From Pseudomonas sp. N040 (lineage in GTDB: Bacteria > Pseudomonadota > Gammaproteobacteria > Pseudomonadales > Pseudomonadaceae), in the NCBI RefSeq assembly GCF_015637705.1, contig NZ_JADOBE010000002.1, forward strand, positions 417,454 through 481,453: a stretch of 64,000 nucleotides of DNA, read 5' to 3'. The first letter of the stretch is position 1. Every line of letters begins with the position of its first letter. The notes below the pieces were generated by a model. The model was not told where the DNA came from. It was given only the letters and a program-made list of their open reading frames with translations, and searched no databases. Below, one piece after another: positions 1 to 12,105 of this stretch. A program made the translations under genes and the position numbers.

Positions 1-1
1 C

Positions 2-484
2 TTCCTGCCAGTCTCCTACCGCTTCAAGCGTGGCGGCATGGGCAAGAGCAAGGAAATCGAACTGGACTTCGACTGGCAACAGAAACAGGTGATGGGCACT
101 GATCGCGACCAGTCCATTCACCTGCCGCTGAATCGCGGCCTGCTCGACAAGTCCACCTATCAACTGGCCTTGCAGCATGATGTGGCTGACGGCAAGACCA
201 GCATGAGCTATCAGGTGGTCGACGGTGACGAGATCGACACCTACGACTTCCGCGTGCTGGGCGAGGAGCGCGTGCGCACCAAGGCCGGCCTGATCGACGC
301 GATCAAGGTCGAGCGCGTGCGTGACCCGACCAAGAGCAACCGCAAGACGGTGCTGTGGTTCGCCAAGGACTGGGACTTCCTGCTGGTGCGCCTGCATCAG
401 GTAGAGAAGGACGGCAAGGAATACCAGATCATGCTCAAGCAGGGCGAAGTCGCCGGCCGCCAGGTTCAGGGCAAGGCCGAGTAA
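2..484 (+). CDS. DUF3108 domain protein, C-terminal part (truncated by window start)
   Basis: The reading frame is already open at base 2 and runs to TAA at 482-484, so only the last 160 residues are here and the ATG at 38 is probably internal. The visible part is rich in short beta-strand-like stretches (LPVSYRFKRGG, VVDGDEIDTYDFRVLGEERV) and a conserved TVLWFAKDWDFLLVRL segment, which is the pattern of DUF3108 proteins, usually secreted proteins of unknown function. The signal peptide would lie outside the window. No function can be assigned; the family call rests on motif recognition alone. Confidence 0.75.
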   Translation, partial: FLPVSYRFKRGGMGKSKEIELDFDWQQKQVMGTDRDQSIHLPLNRGLLDKSTYQLALQHDVADGKTSMSYQVVDGDEIDTYDFRVLGEERVRTKAGLIDAIKVERVRDPTKSNRKTVLWFAKDWDFLLVRLHQVEKDGKEYQIMLKQGEVAGRQVQGKAE

Positions 485-791
485 TTCCCGCGCGCTAGCC
501 GTGGCCATTGCGGCGACCCGTCTGCCGGACCACCGACAATACCCGGCCAGCCACCCAGGCGGTGCCGGCGTGCGTCACCAGCACGACTGCAGCCGCGGGC
601 CCAGATGCCAATGACGCCGCCTGCAGCGCGCAAAAGCCCGCACGCAGACGACAATGGCGCGGCAGCCACGCGCTGGCACCATGCCTCGCACAGACAAAAA
701 AAGATCCCGCACGCCATGCGTGCGGGACCTTGTTTGATCAGCTACTCGACCGGCTGTCGGCAGACCCGATAACCGCGCAAAACGCCGGGTT
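485..791. other. Intergenic region between convergent genes
   Basis: This 307-base stretch lies between the DUF3108 gene and the convergent secreted-protein gene. Apart from the terminator hairpin at 694-727 I see no coding signal, repeat or RNA gene in it. Confidence 0.6.
694..727 (-). terminator. Rho-independent terminator of the 792-1565 gene
   Basis: A perfect 10-bp stem (TCCCGCACGC at 705-714 with GCGTGCGGGA at 718-727) has a 3-base loop. Read on the minus strand it is followed by a run of T (complement of the A run at 696-702). It sits 65 bases past the stop of the minus-strand gene and could also stop the plus-strand gene less efficiently. Confidence 0.8.
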
Positions 792-1565
792 TCAGCGATC
801 CTGTGGATTGTCGGCGTCCAGCCCTTCGCTCTCGAGGGACACGCTTACCGCCACTTCATTCAGGTCAAGCACCGTGCGGCTTATGTAGAACTCGGCGCCG
901 CCGTTGGGGCGACCCTTGGCCTGCAGCAGTTGCTTGCGGACAAAGCGGTAGTTCTTGGAGGCCGGCGCAAGATAGTCGGCATGGGACGGATACTTCTTCA
1001 GCAGGACATCGAAGTTCTTTTCGATCTGCTGGTCAATGGCAGGCAGCTGCGCAGGATCAATGCTGAAGGCTGACTTGTCTTCCAGCGGATAGCGGCGCAA
1101 TTGGTAGTCCATCAGCAGGTGGGCAATTTGCAGGCTCTGGCTGTTCAGCAGGGCCACCGGCGAAGGCGTGCTTGCCATTTCAGCCTGGTACTGGGTAGAG
1201 ATGATTTCCTGCAACTCCTTGTTCAACTGCAGGACGCGCTGGACATTTTCCGGAAAAATGGCCGCTTCCGAGCGCTTGGTCCGCTCCAGGGTCAGGAAAA
1301 TCTTGTTCATCTCATTGAACCGCGTGCGCATCTCCGGCTGATCACCCAGCTGGGTGATCTTGGTATCCATCACGGTCGCTGCGCCAAATGCCCCAGCCAG
1401 ACTGCGGTCATCGGGGGTGCGATCCTTGGGGTTGAAATAGACCATCATGCTGGCAGTGAACAGATAACCGTTGCTACTGACCTCATGCAGGAACTGGATG
1501 GACTGGCTGTCTGCGCGAGCAAAGGAACAGCAGAAGGTGAGAATAATCAGTAGTGCTGACCGCAT
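792..1565 (-). CDS. Secreted protein of unknown function
   Basis: I do not recognise this 257-residue protein. It starts with a short, clear Sec signal peptide (MRSALLIILTFCCSFARA, cleavage probably after ARA), so the mature protein should be periplasmic. The rest is mostly helical in character, with a long charged segment near residues 75-130 (TLERTKRSEAA, VLQLNKELQEI) that may form a coiled coil, and an acidic C-terminus (SEGLDADNPQDR). A GGGAG ribosome-binding site lies about eight bases before the ATG at 1565. It stands alone, with its own terminator at 694-727 and an upstream TTGGC-TGC-GCCAA inverted repeat at 1598-1610 that could be an operator. Confidence 0.75.
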   Translation of the reverse strand: MRSALLIILTFCCSFARADSQSIQFLHEVSSNGYLFTASMMVYFNPKDRTPDDRSLAGAFGAATVMDTKITQLGDQPEMRTRFNEMNKIFLTLERTKRSEAAIFPENVQRVLQLNKELQEIISTQYQAEMASTPSPVALLNSQSLQIAHLLMDYQLRRYPLEDKSAFSIDPAQLPAIDQQIEKNFDVLLKKYPSHADYLAPASKNYRFVRKQLLQAKGRPNGGAEFYISRTVLDLNEVAVSVSLESEGLDADNPQDR

Positions 1566-1811
1566 TACGCATAGCTCCCAATTTTGTTCTAGTTATGTTG
1601 GCTGCGCCAAACACCCCAATGGGTATTGTCACCCAATCATTTTGTGACGCCGGTCGTAGAATAAAGCGCCCCAAGAGGAATCGCCACCCCTCTGATCAAT
1701 TGACGCCAAACAAGTGACAGAATGCAGATCAGCCAGGTTCCGCAAGCGCTGATCGAGCTGTGGCGAGGACAGCAACCACGGCTCAACCGCGCATCCACAA
1801 TCAGTAACCCC

Positions 1812-2621
1812 TCACCTGGCCAGCAGACGCAGCAATAGCGGATAGGTATTGGGAAACAGCCGGGCCAGCCAGAACAGCGTGCTCGACTTGTTGCCGGTGA
1901 GAATCCGCCGCTGGCCGCGCCGCAAGCCGGCAAGAATATCGGCCGCACAGGCTTCCGGCGGCGTGGTCAGCATCTTGCTGCCCTGGCTGGCAAAAATTTC
2001 TTCCTCGCGGCCAGCCGCCTTGACCCGCCTGCCGGCCTTTTCGATGTTGGTCTTGATCCCGCCCGGGTGTACGCAAACGGCGCGCACCCCGGTGCCCTCC
2101 AGCTCGCTCCACAGGCATTCGGTGAAACCACGCACACCAAACTTGGAGATATTGTAGGCGCCCTGCAAGGGGAAGCCGATCAGGCCGAACACGCTGGAGA
2201 TATTGACGATGCAACCCTCGCGTTGCTCCAGCATCAGCGGCAGGAACGCCTTGGTGCCGTAGATCACGCCCCACAGGTTGATCCCCAGCTGCCACTCGAA
2301 CTCCTCGATGCTAGTGTGGGCGATGGTGCCGACGATGGTCGCACCGGCATTGTTAATCAGTACATGGGCGGCACCGAAGTCGCGCTGGACCTCAGCGGCG
2401 TGCGCGAACACTGCCTCGCGCGCTGACACATCCAGGCTGTAGCCGCGTGCCTCGCACCCGGCCGGCAACAGCTGCAGCGTCTCCGCCAGCCCTGCCTGGT
2501 TGACATCCGACAGCGCCAGGCGGGCACCGGCAGCGGCAAATTGTTGCGCCAGGGCGCGACCGATTCCTGAACCGGCACCGGTGATGACCACCACCTTGCC
2601 CTGATAATCATGCTGACTCAT
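1812..2621 (-). CDS. Short-chain dehydrogenase/reductase (SDR)
   Basis: The protein has 269 residues, normal for a classical SDR acting on an alcohol or ketone with NAD(P)H. The cofactor motif TGAGSGIG is at residues 14-21, NNAG at 90-93, the catalytic serine near 142-143, and YNISK gives Tyr156 and Lys160. An Asp at residue 39 (LSDV) after the second strand favours NAD(H). The C-terminal half carries a basic, hydrophobic tail (RLFPNTYPLLLRLLAR), as in SDRs of lipid or hydrophobic substrates. It is the last gene of an operon with the crotonase gene, whose stop region it overlaps by 4 bases, and the GMC oxidoreductase gene. Substrate unknown. Confidence 0.9.
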   Translation of the reverse strand: MSQHDYQGKVVVITGAGSGIGRALAQQFAAAGARLALSDVNQAGLAETLQLLPAGCEARGYSLDVSAREAVFAHAAEVQRDFGAAHVLINNAGATIVGTIAHTSIEEFEWQLGINLWGVIYGTKAFLPLMLEQREGCIVNISSVFGLIGFPLQGAYNISKFGVRGFTECLWSELEGTGVRAVCVHPGGIKTNIEKAGRRVKAAGREEEIFASQGSKMLTTPPEACAADILAGLRRGQRRILTGNKSSTLFWLARLFPNTYPLLLRLLAR

Positions 2622-3640
2622 TGCGGGTTCTCCTGCTGGGAAAAATGCCGGGTAATGCTCGTGGCCTGAACCGCTTGCATCAGCGCGGGAATGCTGGCGG
2701 GAGTTTCCGCCTGAATGACTTGTTGCTGCAGTATTTCGGCGTACTCCGCCAGTACCTGCTGGGTAGACGGGTCACTGCAGCAGCGCAAGCTCGAAACCAT
2801 CTCGATCGCCAGCGCCTGGTTCAGGCCGCACTCCAGGCCACGCCGGACCGCCTGCTTGTTTTCCGCCACGGCCACCGCACTGCGCTGGCCGAAGCGCTCG
2901 GCAAAGGCCTGCACGCGGGAGTGGAACTCGGCCTTGCCGAAGTGATCGGTGATCACCCCGGCCTGCTTCGCCTGCTGCGGTGTCCATTGCTCGCAGAGCA
3001 GCATGAACTCCAGCGCCCTGGCCTTGCCAAGCAGCCGCGGCCAGCGCTGACTGCCGCCGCCCCCGGCGATGATGCCGATCAGCACCTCGGGCTGACCAAT
3101 GGTGAAACCGCCGTCCTCGACCATGAAGCGGAAGTCGAAACAGGCCGCCATCTCGGTACCACCGCCATTGCAGGTGCCATTGATCGCCGCGATGGTGACC
3201 TTCGAGGACTGCTCGATGGCCTTGTAGGCGGCCATCATCTGCAGCCACATATAGAGCGTCGAGCTGCGCGAGCGCAAGCGCCGGGCCAGCCCGAGCAGGC
3301 GCGCCGCAAACCAGCTGGAGCGCTCCATCAGCCACAGGCTGAGTGCCGCCGATGACTTGAGCAGACGGGCGCCGAGCGCCGATTGCACCAGACGATCCAG
3401 GCCCAGCCGGCGGTTGTCCACACCAATGCACTGCAACTCGGGAATCGAGAAGTGAAAGATGTAGCAATCCGTGAGGCCGCCGCCAAGCACGATGCTGCGA
3501 ATCCCGGCGTCCTGCTCGGCACTGCGAAAGCACTGGTAGAGCTCGGCACAGATATCCACGGTGAGAAAGTTCACCGGCGGATGTTCCAGCTCGAGCCACA
3601 GCACCGAACCTTCGCGACGTTGCCTTATCCAGGTATGCAT
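2618..3640 (-). CDS. Enoyl-CoA hydratase/isomerase (crotonase) family protein with an internal insertion
   Basis: This is a 340-residue crotonase-fold protein. The oxyanion and active-site region [13 protein letters not shown] (151-163) followed by GQPEVLIGI (182-190) supplies Glu163 and Glu185, the positions of the two catalytic glutamates of enoyl-CoA hydratase. It is longer than the usual 255-290 residues because of about 60 extra residues (roughly 75-135, rich in Leu, Arg and Ser) before the KVTIAAING strand. The ATG at 3640 is chosen because GAGGAGG lies nine bases upstream; a TTG at 3664 would add eight residues. It is translationally close to the GMC gene upstream and overlaps the SDR gene downstream. 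CoA-ester hydration, isomerisation or cleavage is inferred; the substrate is not known. Confidence 0.85.
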   Translation of the reverse strand: MHTWIRQRREGSVLWLELEHPPVNFLTVDICAELYQCFRSAEQDAGIRSIVLGGGLTDCYIFHFSIPELQCIGVDNRRLGLDRLVQSALGARLLKSSAALSLWLMERSSWFAARLLGLARRLRSRSSTLYMWLQMMAAYKAIEQSSKVTIAAINGTCNGGGTEMAACFDFRFMVEDGGFTIGQPEVLIGIIAGGGGSQRWPRLLGKARALEFMLLCEQWTPQQAKQAGVITDHFGKAEFHSRVQAFAERFGQRSAVAVAENKQAVRRGLECGLNQALAIEMVSSLRCCSDPSTQQVLAEYAEILQQQVIQAETPASIPALMQAVQATSITRHFSQQENPQ

Positions 3641-3656
3641 GTTGCCGGCCCTCCTC

Positions 3657-5252
3657 TCAGGCAATCCGCCGGGCGCGGATCAGATCGACTGCCTTCTCGG
3701 CAAGCATGATAGTCGGTGCATTGGTATTGCCGCCGATCAGGCTCGGCATGATCGACGCATCCACCACCCGCAGGCCCTGCAGGCCATGCACGCGCAGCTC
3801 CGCATCGACCACCGCCAGCGGGTCACTGCCCATCTTGCAGGTCCCGATCGGGTGATAGACCGAATCGCTGCGCTCGCGCAGTACCTGGCGAATCTGCTCG
3901 TCGCTGTGCACCTGCGCGGTGAACAGCTCGGTATGCCGGCGCGAGGCCAGGGCCGGAGCGTCCATGATCTGCCGGGTCAGCTTGAAGCCCTTGACCAACA
4001 CCTCCAAGTCCTCAGGCTCGCCGAAGAAGTTCGGATCGATCAGCGGCGCATCCTCCGGATCGGCGCTGCGCAGCTTCACGCTGCCGCGGCTTTTCGGCCG
4101 CAGCAGGCAAACATGGCAGGAATAGCCATGCCCGGGGATCAGGGTGCGCGCGTGGTTGACCACCAAGGCGGTGGCGAAATGCAGCTGCACGTCCGGCGCC
4201 GGCAGGCTCGGGTCGGTCTTGAGGAAAGCCCCGCCTTCGGCCACGTTGCTGGTCAGCATGCCGCGCCGGCCAGTGATGTAGCGCCAGAATTCCTTGAGCA
4301 TGCGCAGGCTGCCGCCCAGTGACAGGCCGAACAGGCCGTAGTCGCGGGCCTTGTAGACAAACACGAAGTCCGGATGGTCCTGCAGGTTCTGGCCGACGCC
4401 CGGCAGATGATGCAGCGGCTCGATGCCGACCTCGCGCAGCTGCTCGCTGTCACCGACCCCGGAGAGCATCAGCAGTTGCGGCGACTGGAAGGCACCGGCG
4501 CAGAGCAGCACTTCGCGGCGCGCCGCCACCTGCTCGACACGTCCGCCACAGGAATATTCCACAGCAGTAGCACGTGTCCCCTCGAACAGCACCCGGCGGC
4601 CACGCGCGCCGGTGATCACCGTCAGGTTCGGCCGTTGCATATGCGGATGCAGGTAGGCCCGCGCCGAGCTCCAGCGTTCTCCGCCTTTCTGGGTGACCTG
4701 GTAGATGCCCACGCCTTCCTGCTCGGCACCATTGAAATCGCGAATCAACGGAAAACCAGCCTGCCTGGCCGCGTCCAGGTAATAGCCCTGGAAGGGATTG
4801 TCGCTGCGCAGCTCGGCCACATTCAGCGGGCCGCCCTGGCCATGCCATTCGTCGTGCAGGGTTTCGTTGTGCTCCGAGCGCTTGAAGTACGGCAGCAGGT
4901 CCGCGTAGGACCAGCCCGGATTGCCCTGCGCGGCCCAGTGGTCGTAGTCCCAGCGATGGCCGCGGATATACACCATGGCATTGCTGCCGCTGGAACCACC
5001 GAGCATCCTGCCGCGCGGCTGGTAGCCGATGCGGCCGTTCAGCCCGGGCTGCGGCAGCGTGTCGAAGGCCCAGTTGTTCAGCGTGGTCGGCATCATCGCG
5101 ACCATGCCCATGGGCACCTTGACCACCTGGCTGTCGCCACGGCCGCCGGCTTCCAGCAGACAGACGCGAATCGCCGAGTCTTCGCTCAAGCGCCCGGCCA
5201 GGACAGAACCGGCGGAACCGCCCCCGACAATCACATAATCAAATTCTTGCAT
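3657..5252 (-). CDS. GMC-family FAD-dependent alcohol dehydrogenase
   Basis: The 531-residue protein belongs to the glucose-methanol-choline oxidoreductases, which oxidise alcohols with FAD. The ADP-binding motif GGGSAGSV is at residues 10-17, the first GMC signature [19 protein letters not shown] at about 80-98, and the C-terminal HPIGT and GGNTNAPT segments put the catalytic pair at His467 and Asn509. It has no signal peptide and most resembles the choline dehydrogenase/AlkJ branch, whose members pass electrons to quinone. It is the first gene of the GMC-crotonase-SDR operon and is divergent from a second SDR, which suggests stepwise oxidation of an alicyclic or aliphatic alcohol. Substrate unknown. 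Confidence 0.92.
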   Translation of the reverse strand: MQEFDYVIVGGGSAGSVLAGRLSEDSAIRVCLLEAGGRGDSQVVKVPMGMVAMMPTTLNNWAFDTLPQPGLNGRIGYQPRGRMLGGSSGSNAMVYIRGHRWDYDHWAAQGNPGWSYADLLPYFKRSEHNETLHDEWHGQGGPLNVAELRSDNPFQGYYLDAARQAGFPLIRDFNGAEQEGVGIYQVTQKGGERWSSARAYLHPHMQRPNLTVITGARGRRVLFEGTRATAVEYSCGGRVEQVAARREVLLCAGAFQSPQLLMLSGVGDSEQLREVGIEPLHHLPGVGQNLQDHPDFVFVYKARDYGLFGLSLGGSLRMLKEFWRYITGRRGMLTSNVAEGGAFLKTDPSLPAPDVQLHFATALVVNHARTLIPGHGYSCHVCLLRPKSRGSVKLRSADPEDAPLIDPNFFGEPEDLEVLVKGFKLTRQIMDAPALASRRHTELFTAQVHSDEQIRQVLRERSDSVYHPIGTCKMGSDPLAVVDAELRVHGLQGLRVVDASIMPSLIGGNTNAPTIMLAEKAVDLIRARRIA

Positions 5253-5487
5253 GCACAGCCTTCCTCAGCAGCGGTCTCGAAAAATGCGTGCCCGAGTCTG
5301 GGGATTGTCCTGGCCGCTGAACAGTTGAATACCGGCGGAAAATTGATAATTACGGCAAGTCAGGACCATCACTCGCCACGCCCACGGCGCTGTCGGGAGC
5401 ACCCCAAAAAATGCCGTGAATATTCCGCTCGAACTCGGTATGGTCACTAAAGTGTAACCACTTAAAATTTTATTCAGGAGCAGCGCC

Positions 5488-6315
5488 ATGGCGATTCCCC
5501 AACTGAAAGACAAACAGGTACTGATCACCGGCGCTGCTTCCGGAATCGGCCGGGCGGCGGCACTGGCCTTCGCCCGCCAGGGCGCGCACATCATCGCCAG
5601 CGATTTGCGCCTGGAGCCGCTACAGAGCCTGCAGCAGGAAGTGCAGGCGCTGGGCGTCAACTGCCTGCTGCAGGCCGTGGATGTCAGCGATGAAGCCGCC
5701 ATGGCGGCCTTTGCCGCGTGGGTGCACGAACAGGTCGGCGCCCCCGACGTACTGTTCAACAATGCCGGCATCGCCTATCTGGGCAAGTTCCTCGACAGCG
5801 GTCTGGAGCAGTGGCAGCGCGTGCTGAACGTCAACCTGATGGGGGTGGTGCATGGCTGCTACCACTTCATTCCGCTGATGCTCGCCGCCGGCGGGCCACG
5901 CCAGGTAGTCAACGTGTCATCGACCGCAAGCTATGCGCCGTCGCCCTCGATGGCCTCCTACGCGGCCTCGAAGTTTGCTGTAGCAGGTTTCTGCGATGTG
6001 TTGCGCATGGAACTGGCGGGGACCCGGATCGGCGTGACCGACGTCTGCCCGGGCGTGATCAACACCGCGATCACCGCCAGCGGCGCCGCGCCGTCCATGC
6101 AGGGCGAGCAGCTGCAGCGCCTGCAGGCCTACTACCGCAAGGAAGGCTGCTTGCCGGAAGTCGTGGCCAATGACGTGGTGCAGGCGGTCATCACGGGAAA
6201 GACGCTGGTGCTGACCGGCCCCTATTCGCGCCTGCTCTATCACCTCAAGCGCCTCTCGCGCCGCCTGCTGTTCAAGATCACCCTCGGCACCGCGGCCAAG
6301 GTCGGCTACCTCTGA
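5488..6315 (+). CDS. Short-chain dehydrogenase/reductase (SDR)
   Basis: A classical SDR of 275 residues: TGAASGIG at 14-21, Asp39 (ASDL) favouring NAD(H), NNAG at 91-94, Ser144/145 and Tyr158-x3-Lys162 (YAASK). The C-terminus again ends in a basic, hydrophobic segment (RLLYHLKRLSRRLLFKITLG) that could sit on a membrane surface. AGGAG lies eight bases before the ATG. It is transcribed away from the GMC-crotonase-SDR operon across a 235-base intergenic region, so the two units are probably co-regulated. It is a paralogue-type neighbour, not a duplicate, of the SDR at 1812-2621. The substrate is unknown. Confidence 0.9.
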   Translation: MAIPQLKDKQVLITGAASGIGRAAALAFARQGAHIIASDLRLEPLQSLQQEVQALGVNCLLQAVDVSDEAAMAAFAAWVHEQVGAPDVLFNNAGIAYLGKFLDSGLEQWQRVLNVNLMGVVHGCYHFIPLMLAAGGPRQVVNVSSTASYAPSPSMASYAASKFAVAGFCDVLRMELAGTRIGVTDVCPGVINTAITASGAAPSMQGEQLQRLQAYYRKEGCLPEVVANDVVQAVITGKTLVLTGPYSRLLYHLKRLSRRLLFKITLGTAAKVGYL

Positions 6316-6324
6316 AACCGCCCC

Positions 6325-6346
6325 CCCTGCCCGGCCAACGGCAGGG
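6325..6346. terminator. Terminator-like hairpin between convergent genes
   Basis: CCCTGCC at 6325-6331 pairs perfectly with GGCAGGG at 6340-6346 around an 8-base loop. It lies between the stop of the SDR gene and the stop of gloA. There is no T run, so it may only block 3' decay or slow polymerase. Confidence 0.4.
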
Positions 6347-6359
6347 ACAGGGGCAGCAC

Positions 6360-6752
6360 TCAGTCGCCGCGGTGCGCCGAGAGCAGCTCGATCTTGTAGC
6401 CGTCCGGATCCTCGACGAACGCCAGGATCGTGCTGCCGTGCTTCATCGGCCCGGGCTCGCGGGTGATCTTGCCACCAAGGGCGCGGATATCCTCGCAGGC
6501 CTTGTAGACATCCTCCACTTCCAGGGCGATGTGGCCGTAGCCGCTGCCCAGCTCGTAGTGGTCGACGCCCCAGTTGTAGGTCAGCTCGAGCACGCTGTTG
6601 TGCGCCTCGTCGCCATAACCGACAAAGGCCAGGGTGAACTCGCCGTCCGGGTAGTCATTGCGGCGCAGCAGGGTCATGCCCAGCACTTCGGTATAAAAGG
6701 CGATGGAACGGTCCATATCGCCAACGCGCAGCATGGTGTGCAGGATTCGCAT
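6360..6752 (-). CDS. gloA: Lactoylglutathione lyase (glyoxalase I)
   Basis: The enzyme isomerises the hemithioacetal of methylglyoxal and glutathione to S-lactoylglutathione in the cytosol. At 130 residues it is the short bacterial (Ni/Co-type) form. All four metal ligands are in place with the same numbering as the E. coli enzyme: His5, Glu56 (VLELT), His74 (GHIAL) and Glu122 (YKIELL). The ATG at 6752 is chosen over one 12 codons upstream because GAGGTG lies five bases before it and the family starts at MRILHTM. In P. aeruginosa a gloA copy also lies near argG, as it would here without the intervening nifJ-AraC block. Confidence 0.96.
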   Translation of the reverse strand: MRILHTMLRVGDMDRSIAFYTEVLGMTLLRRNDYPDGEFTLAFVGYGDEAHNSVLELTYNWGVDHYELGSGYGHIALEVEDVYKACEDIRALGGKITREPGPMKHGSTILAFVEDPDGYKIELLSAHRGD

Positions 6753-6820
6753 AGAGCACCTCGGAAGATTCACGGTCAGTTGCGCCATTGTGCCGCCAGC
6801 GGCGCGGATTAGCCATTTGC

Positions 6821-6850
6821 CGAAAGCAGCCGAAAGCAGCCGAAAGCAGC
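6821..6850. repeat. Three tandem copies of a 10-bp repeat
   Basis: The decamer CGAAAGCAGC occurs three times head to tail without a mismatch at 6821-6830, 6831-6840 and 6841-6850, in the region between the divergent gloA and nifJ genes. The 10-bp period is one helical turn, so it could be an operator array or a slippage tract. Confidence 0.85.
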
Positions 6851-6874
6851 CCCGACCAGCGTGCGGCGACGACG

Positions 6875-6888
6875 TTGACCCAGGTCAG
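6875..6888. promoter_or_regulatory. Candidate operator upstream of nifJ
   Basis: TTGACC-CA-GGTCAG contains the perfect inverted repeat TGACC/GGTCA. It loosely resembles an Anr/FNR box (TTGAT-N4-ATCAA), which would suit an oxygen-sensitive enzyme, but the match is imperfect. A possible -10 element TAGAAT lies at 6938-6943. Confidence 0.3.
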
Positions 6889-7004
6889 GCTTTGTCCAGA
6901 AATCCGCACGGCGCCGGCTGCCAGGCACAAATAGCCCTAGAATCGGTGCATCAGCCCAGGCCAGGCCGAACCGCGGCACTGGCGCCTATTGCGCAGGAAT
7001 CAGC

Positions 7005-10623
<3,619 letters not shown>

Positions 10624-10631
<8 letters not shown>

Positions 10632-11634
10632 TCTATCCACCACCTATCTCGGCCTGCCGCTGAAGAACCCGCTGGTGCCTTCCTCCAGCCCGCTCAGTCA
10701 CCACCTCGACCCGCTGCTGCACCTGGAAGATGCCGGCGCCGCGGCGATTGTCCTGCACTCGCTGTTCGAGGAGGAGGTGCGCCAGGAGGAGCAGATGCTC
10801 GAACGCTTCCTGCTCAACCCGGACACCCTGGGCGAGTCCGCCGGCCACCTGCCCTTGCGCGACAGTTACCAGAGCAAGCTCGACCGCTACCTGGAGCAGA
10901 TCAGCCGGTACAAGCAGCGCCTGTCGATCCCGCTGGTGGCCAGCCTGAACGGCACCACCCCCGGCGGCTGGCTGGAGCTGGGCCGGGAAATCCAGGCGGC
11001 CGGCGCCGACGCGCTGGAGCTGAACAGCTGGTTCATGCCCGGCGACCCGCGGATAGCCGCCGCCGAACAGGAGGCGCACTACCTGGCCCTGCTGCGCGAA
11101 CTGAAGGCCATGGTGAGCATTCCGGTGTGCCTGAAGCTGACGCCGTTCTTCTCCAGCCTGCCGAACTTCGTCAGCCAGGCCGAAGCGGCCGGCGCGGCCG
11201 GGGTGTCGCTGTTCAACCGCTTCTTCCAGCCGGACATCGACCTGGACAGCCTGCGCGTGGTCGACCGCGTGCAGCTGTCGTCCTCCAGCGATGCCCTGCT
11301 GACGATGCGCTGGATCGCCGTGCTGCGTGGGCGCAGCGGCCTGAGCCTGGCGGCCAGCGGCGGGATCCATCAGCCCGCAGATGCACTGAAGATGCTGCTG
11401 GCCGGTGCCGACGCGGTGCACATGGCCAGCGCCCTGCTGCAGCGCGGCCCGCAAGCCCTGGCCGAGGTCCTGCAGGGTATCCAGGCGTGGATGGAAGCGC
11501 ATGAGTACGCCTCGGTGGCGCAGCTCAAGGGCGCCATGAGCCAGCAGAACCTGCCCGACCCCAGCCGCTTTGCGCGGGCGGCCTACCTGAATGCGCTGGA
11601 TTCCTTCAGCCCGCCGGCGGGGGTGCGCTATTAG
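10624..11634 (+). CDS. Dihydroorotate dehydrogenase-like flavoprotein, nifJ partner
   Basis: The 336-residue protein has the TIM-barrel pattern of class 1 dihydroorotate dehydrogenases: YLGLPLKNPLVPSSSP at the start, VASLNGTTPGGW, ALELNSWF, VCLKLTPFF, LFNRF and a phosphate-binding end LAASGGIH...AGADAVHMASALL. The Asn/Lys positions that line the FMN pocket are recognisable, but the normal NCPNxP substrate motif is replaced (LNSWFMP), so orotate synthesis is unlikely. The ATG at 10624 is set by AGGAGAA seven bases upstream and lies inside the end of nifJ, giving an 8-base overlap and probable translational coupling. Such proteins are often found beside nifJ; what they oxidise there is not established to my knowledge. 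Confidence 0.85.
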
Positions 11635-12105
11635 CCGGGATGGCTGACTGGCAAAGGCTCCGTACTCGCTATAGGTTGAATTCTCGCTTGTCGTCGGGTG
11701 GGCGTAGGGTGGGCTTCAGCCCACCAAAAACACGAAACGGCAGGTCGGCCCAGCGGTTGGCAACGGCGGGCCAAGGCCCACCCCATGCTTGCTGGTTGAC
11801 GCGTGCGCCGCAGGGGCGCGATCAATTGGATTCGCAGGGCGGGAGCAATAGGATGCGTTACGCCAAGCCCCGGACCCAGGCCCCATGTGCCGCAAGCCGC
11901 GGCAAACGGACAGTTGCGGATCCGGCCGCGCGCCTCGACCAGCCGCTGACCGGCCGCTCGCCACACCGGAGCGCATGCCGGCCGCCCGGCCGGATAAGTG
12001 GCGCTTACTTTTATCCCGCGCATGGGCCAAAATGCGCGCCCACCTGATCATGTTTGCTGCCGGTTGCTCTGCCTGGCGCTGTCTGACATTCCCCCGGAAA
12101 CCCTG
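11635..12105. other. Gene-free region with REP-like repeats
   Basis: This 471-base stretch separates the nifJ unit from the ABC1-type gene. It holds the REP-like palindrome at 11704-11725, a second small palindrome GGGCC-AA-GGCCC at 11768-11779, and otherwise only short frames without coding character. The promoter of the downstream gene must lie in its right half, but I could not pick one. Confidence 0.6.
11704..11725 (+). repeat. REP-like palindrome (GTAGGGTGGGCT family)
   Basis: GTAGG leads into the perfect hairpin GGTGGGCT-TC-AGCCCACC (11708-11725). Nearly the same 22 bases recur inverted at 20139-20160 with a single difference, and a related longer form occurs three times at 29883-30040. 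The pattern fits a dispersed extragenic palindrome family. Confidence 0.8.

Noticed and set aside
5445..5463. CACTAAAGTG...CACTT repeat before the SDR at 5488 as an operator
   Set aside because: The arms are only 4-5 bp and could occur by chance; no regulator gene is next to it.
6918..6943. A sigma-54 promoter for nifJ at the GGCACA segment
   Set aside because: GG is followed after 10 bases by CC rather than GC, so the -12 element is missing.
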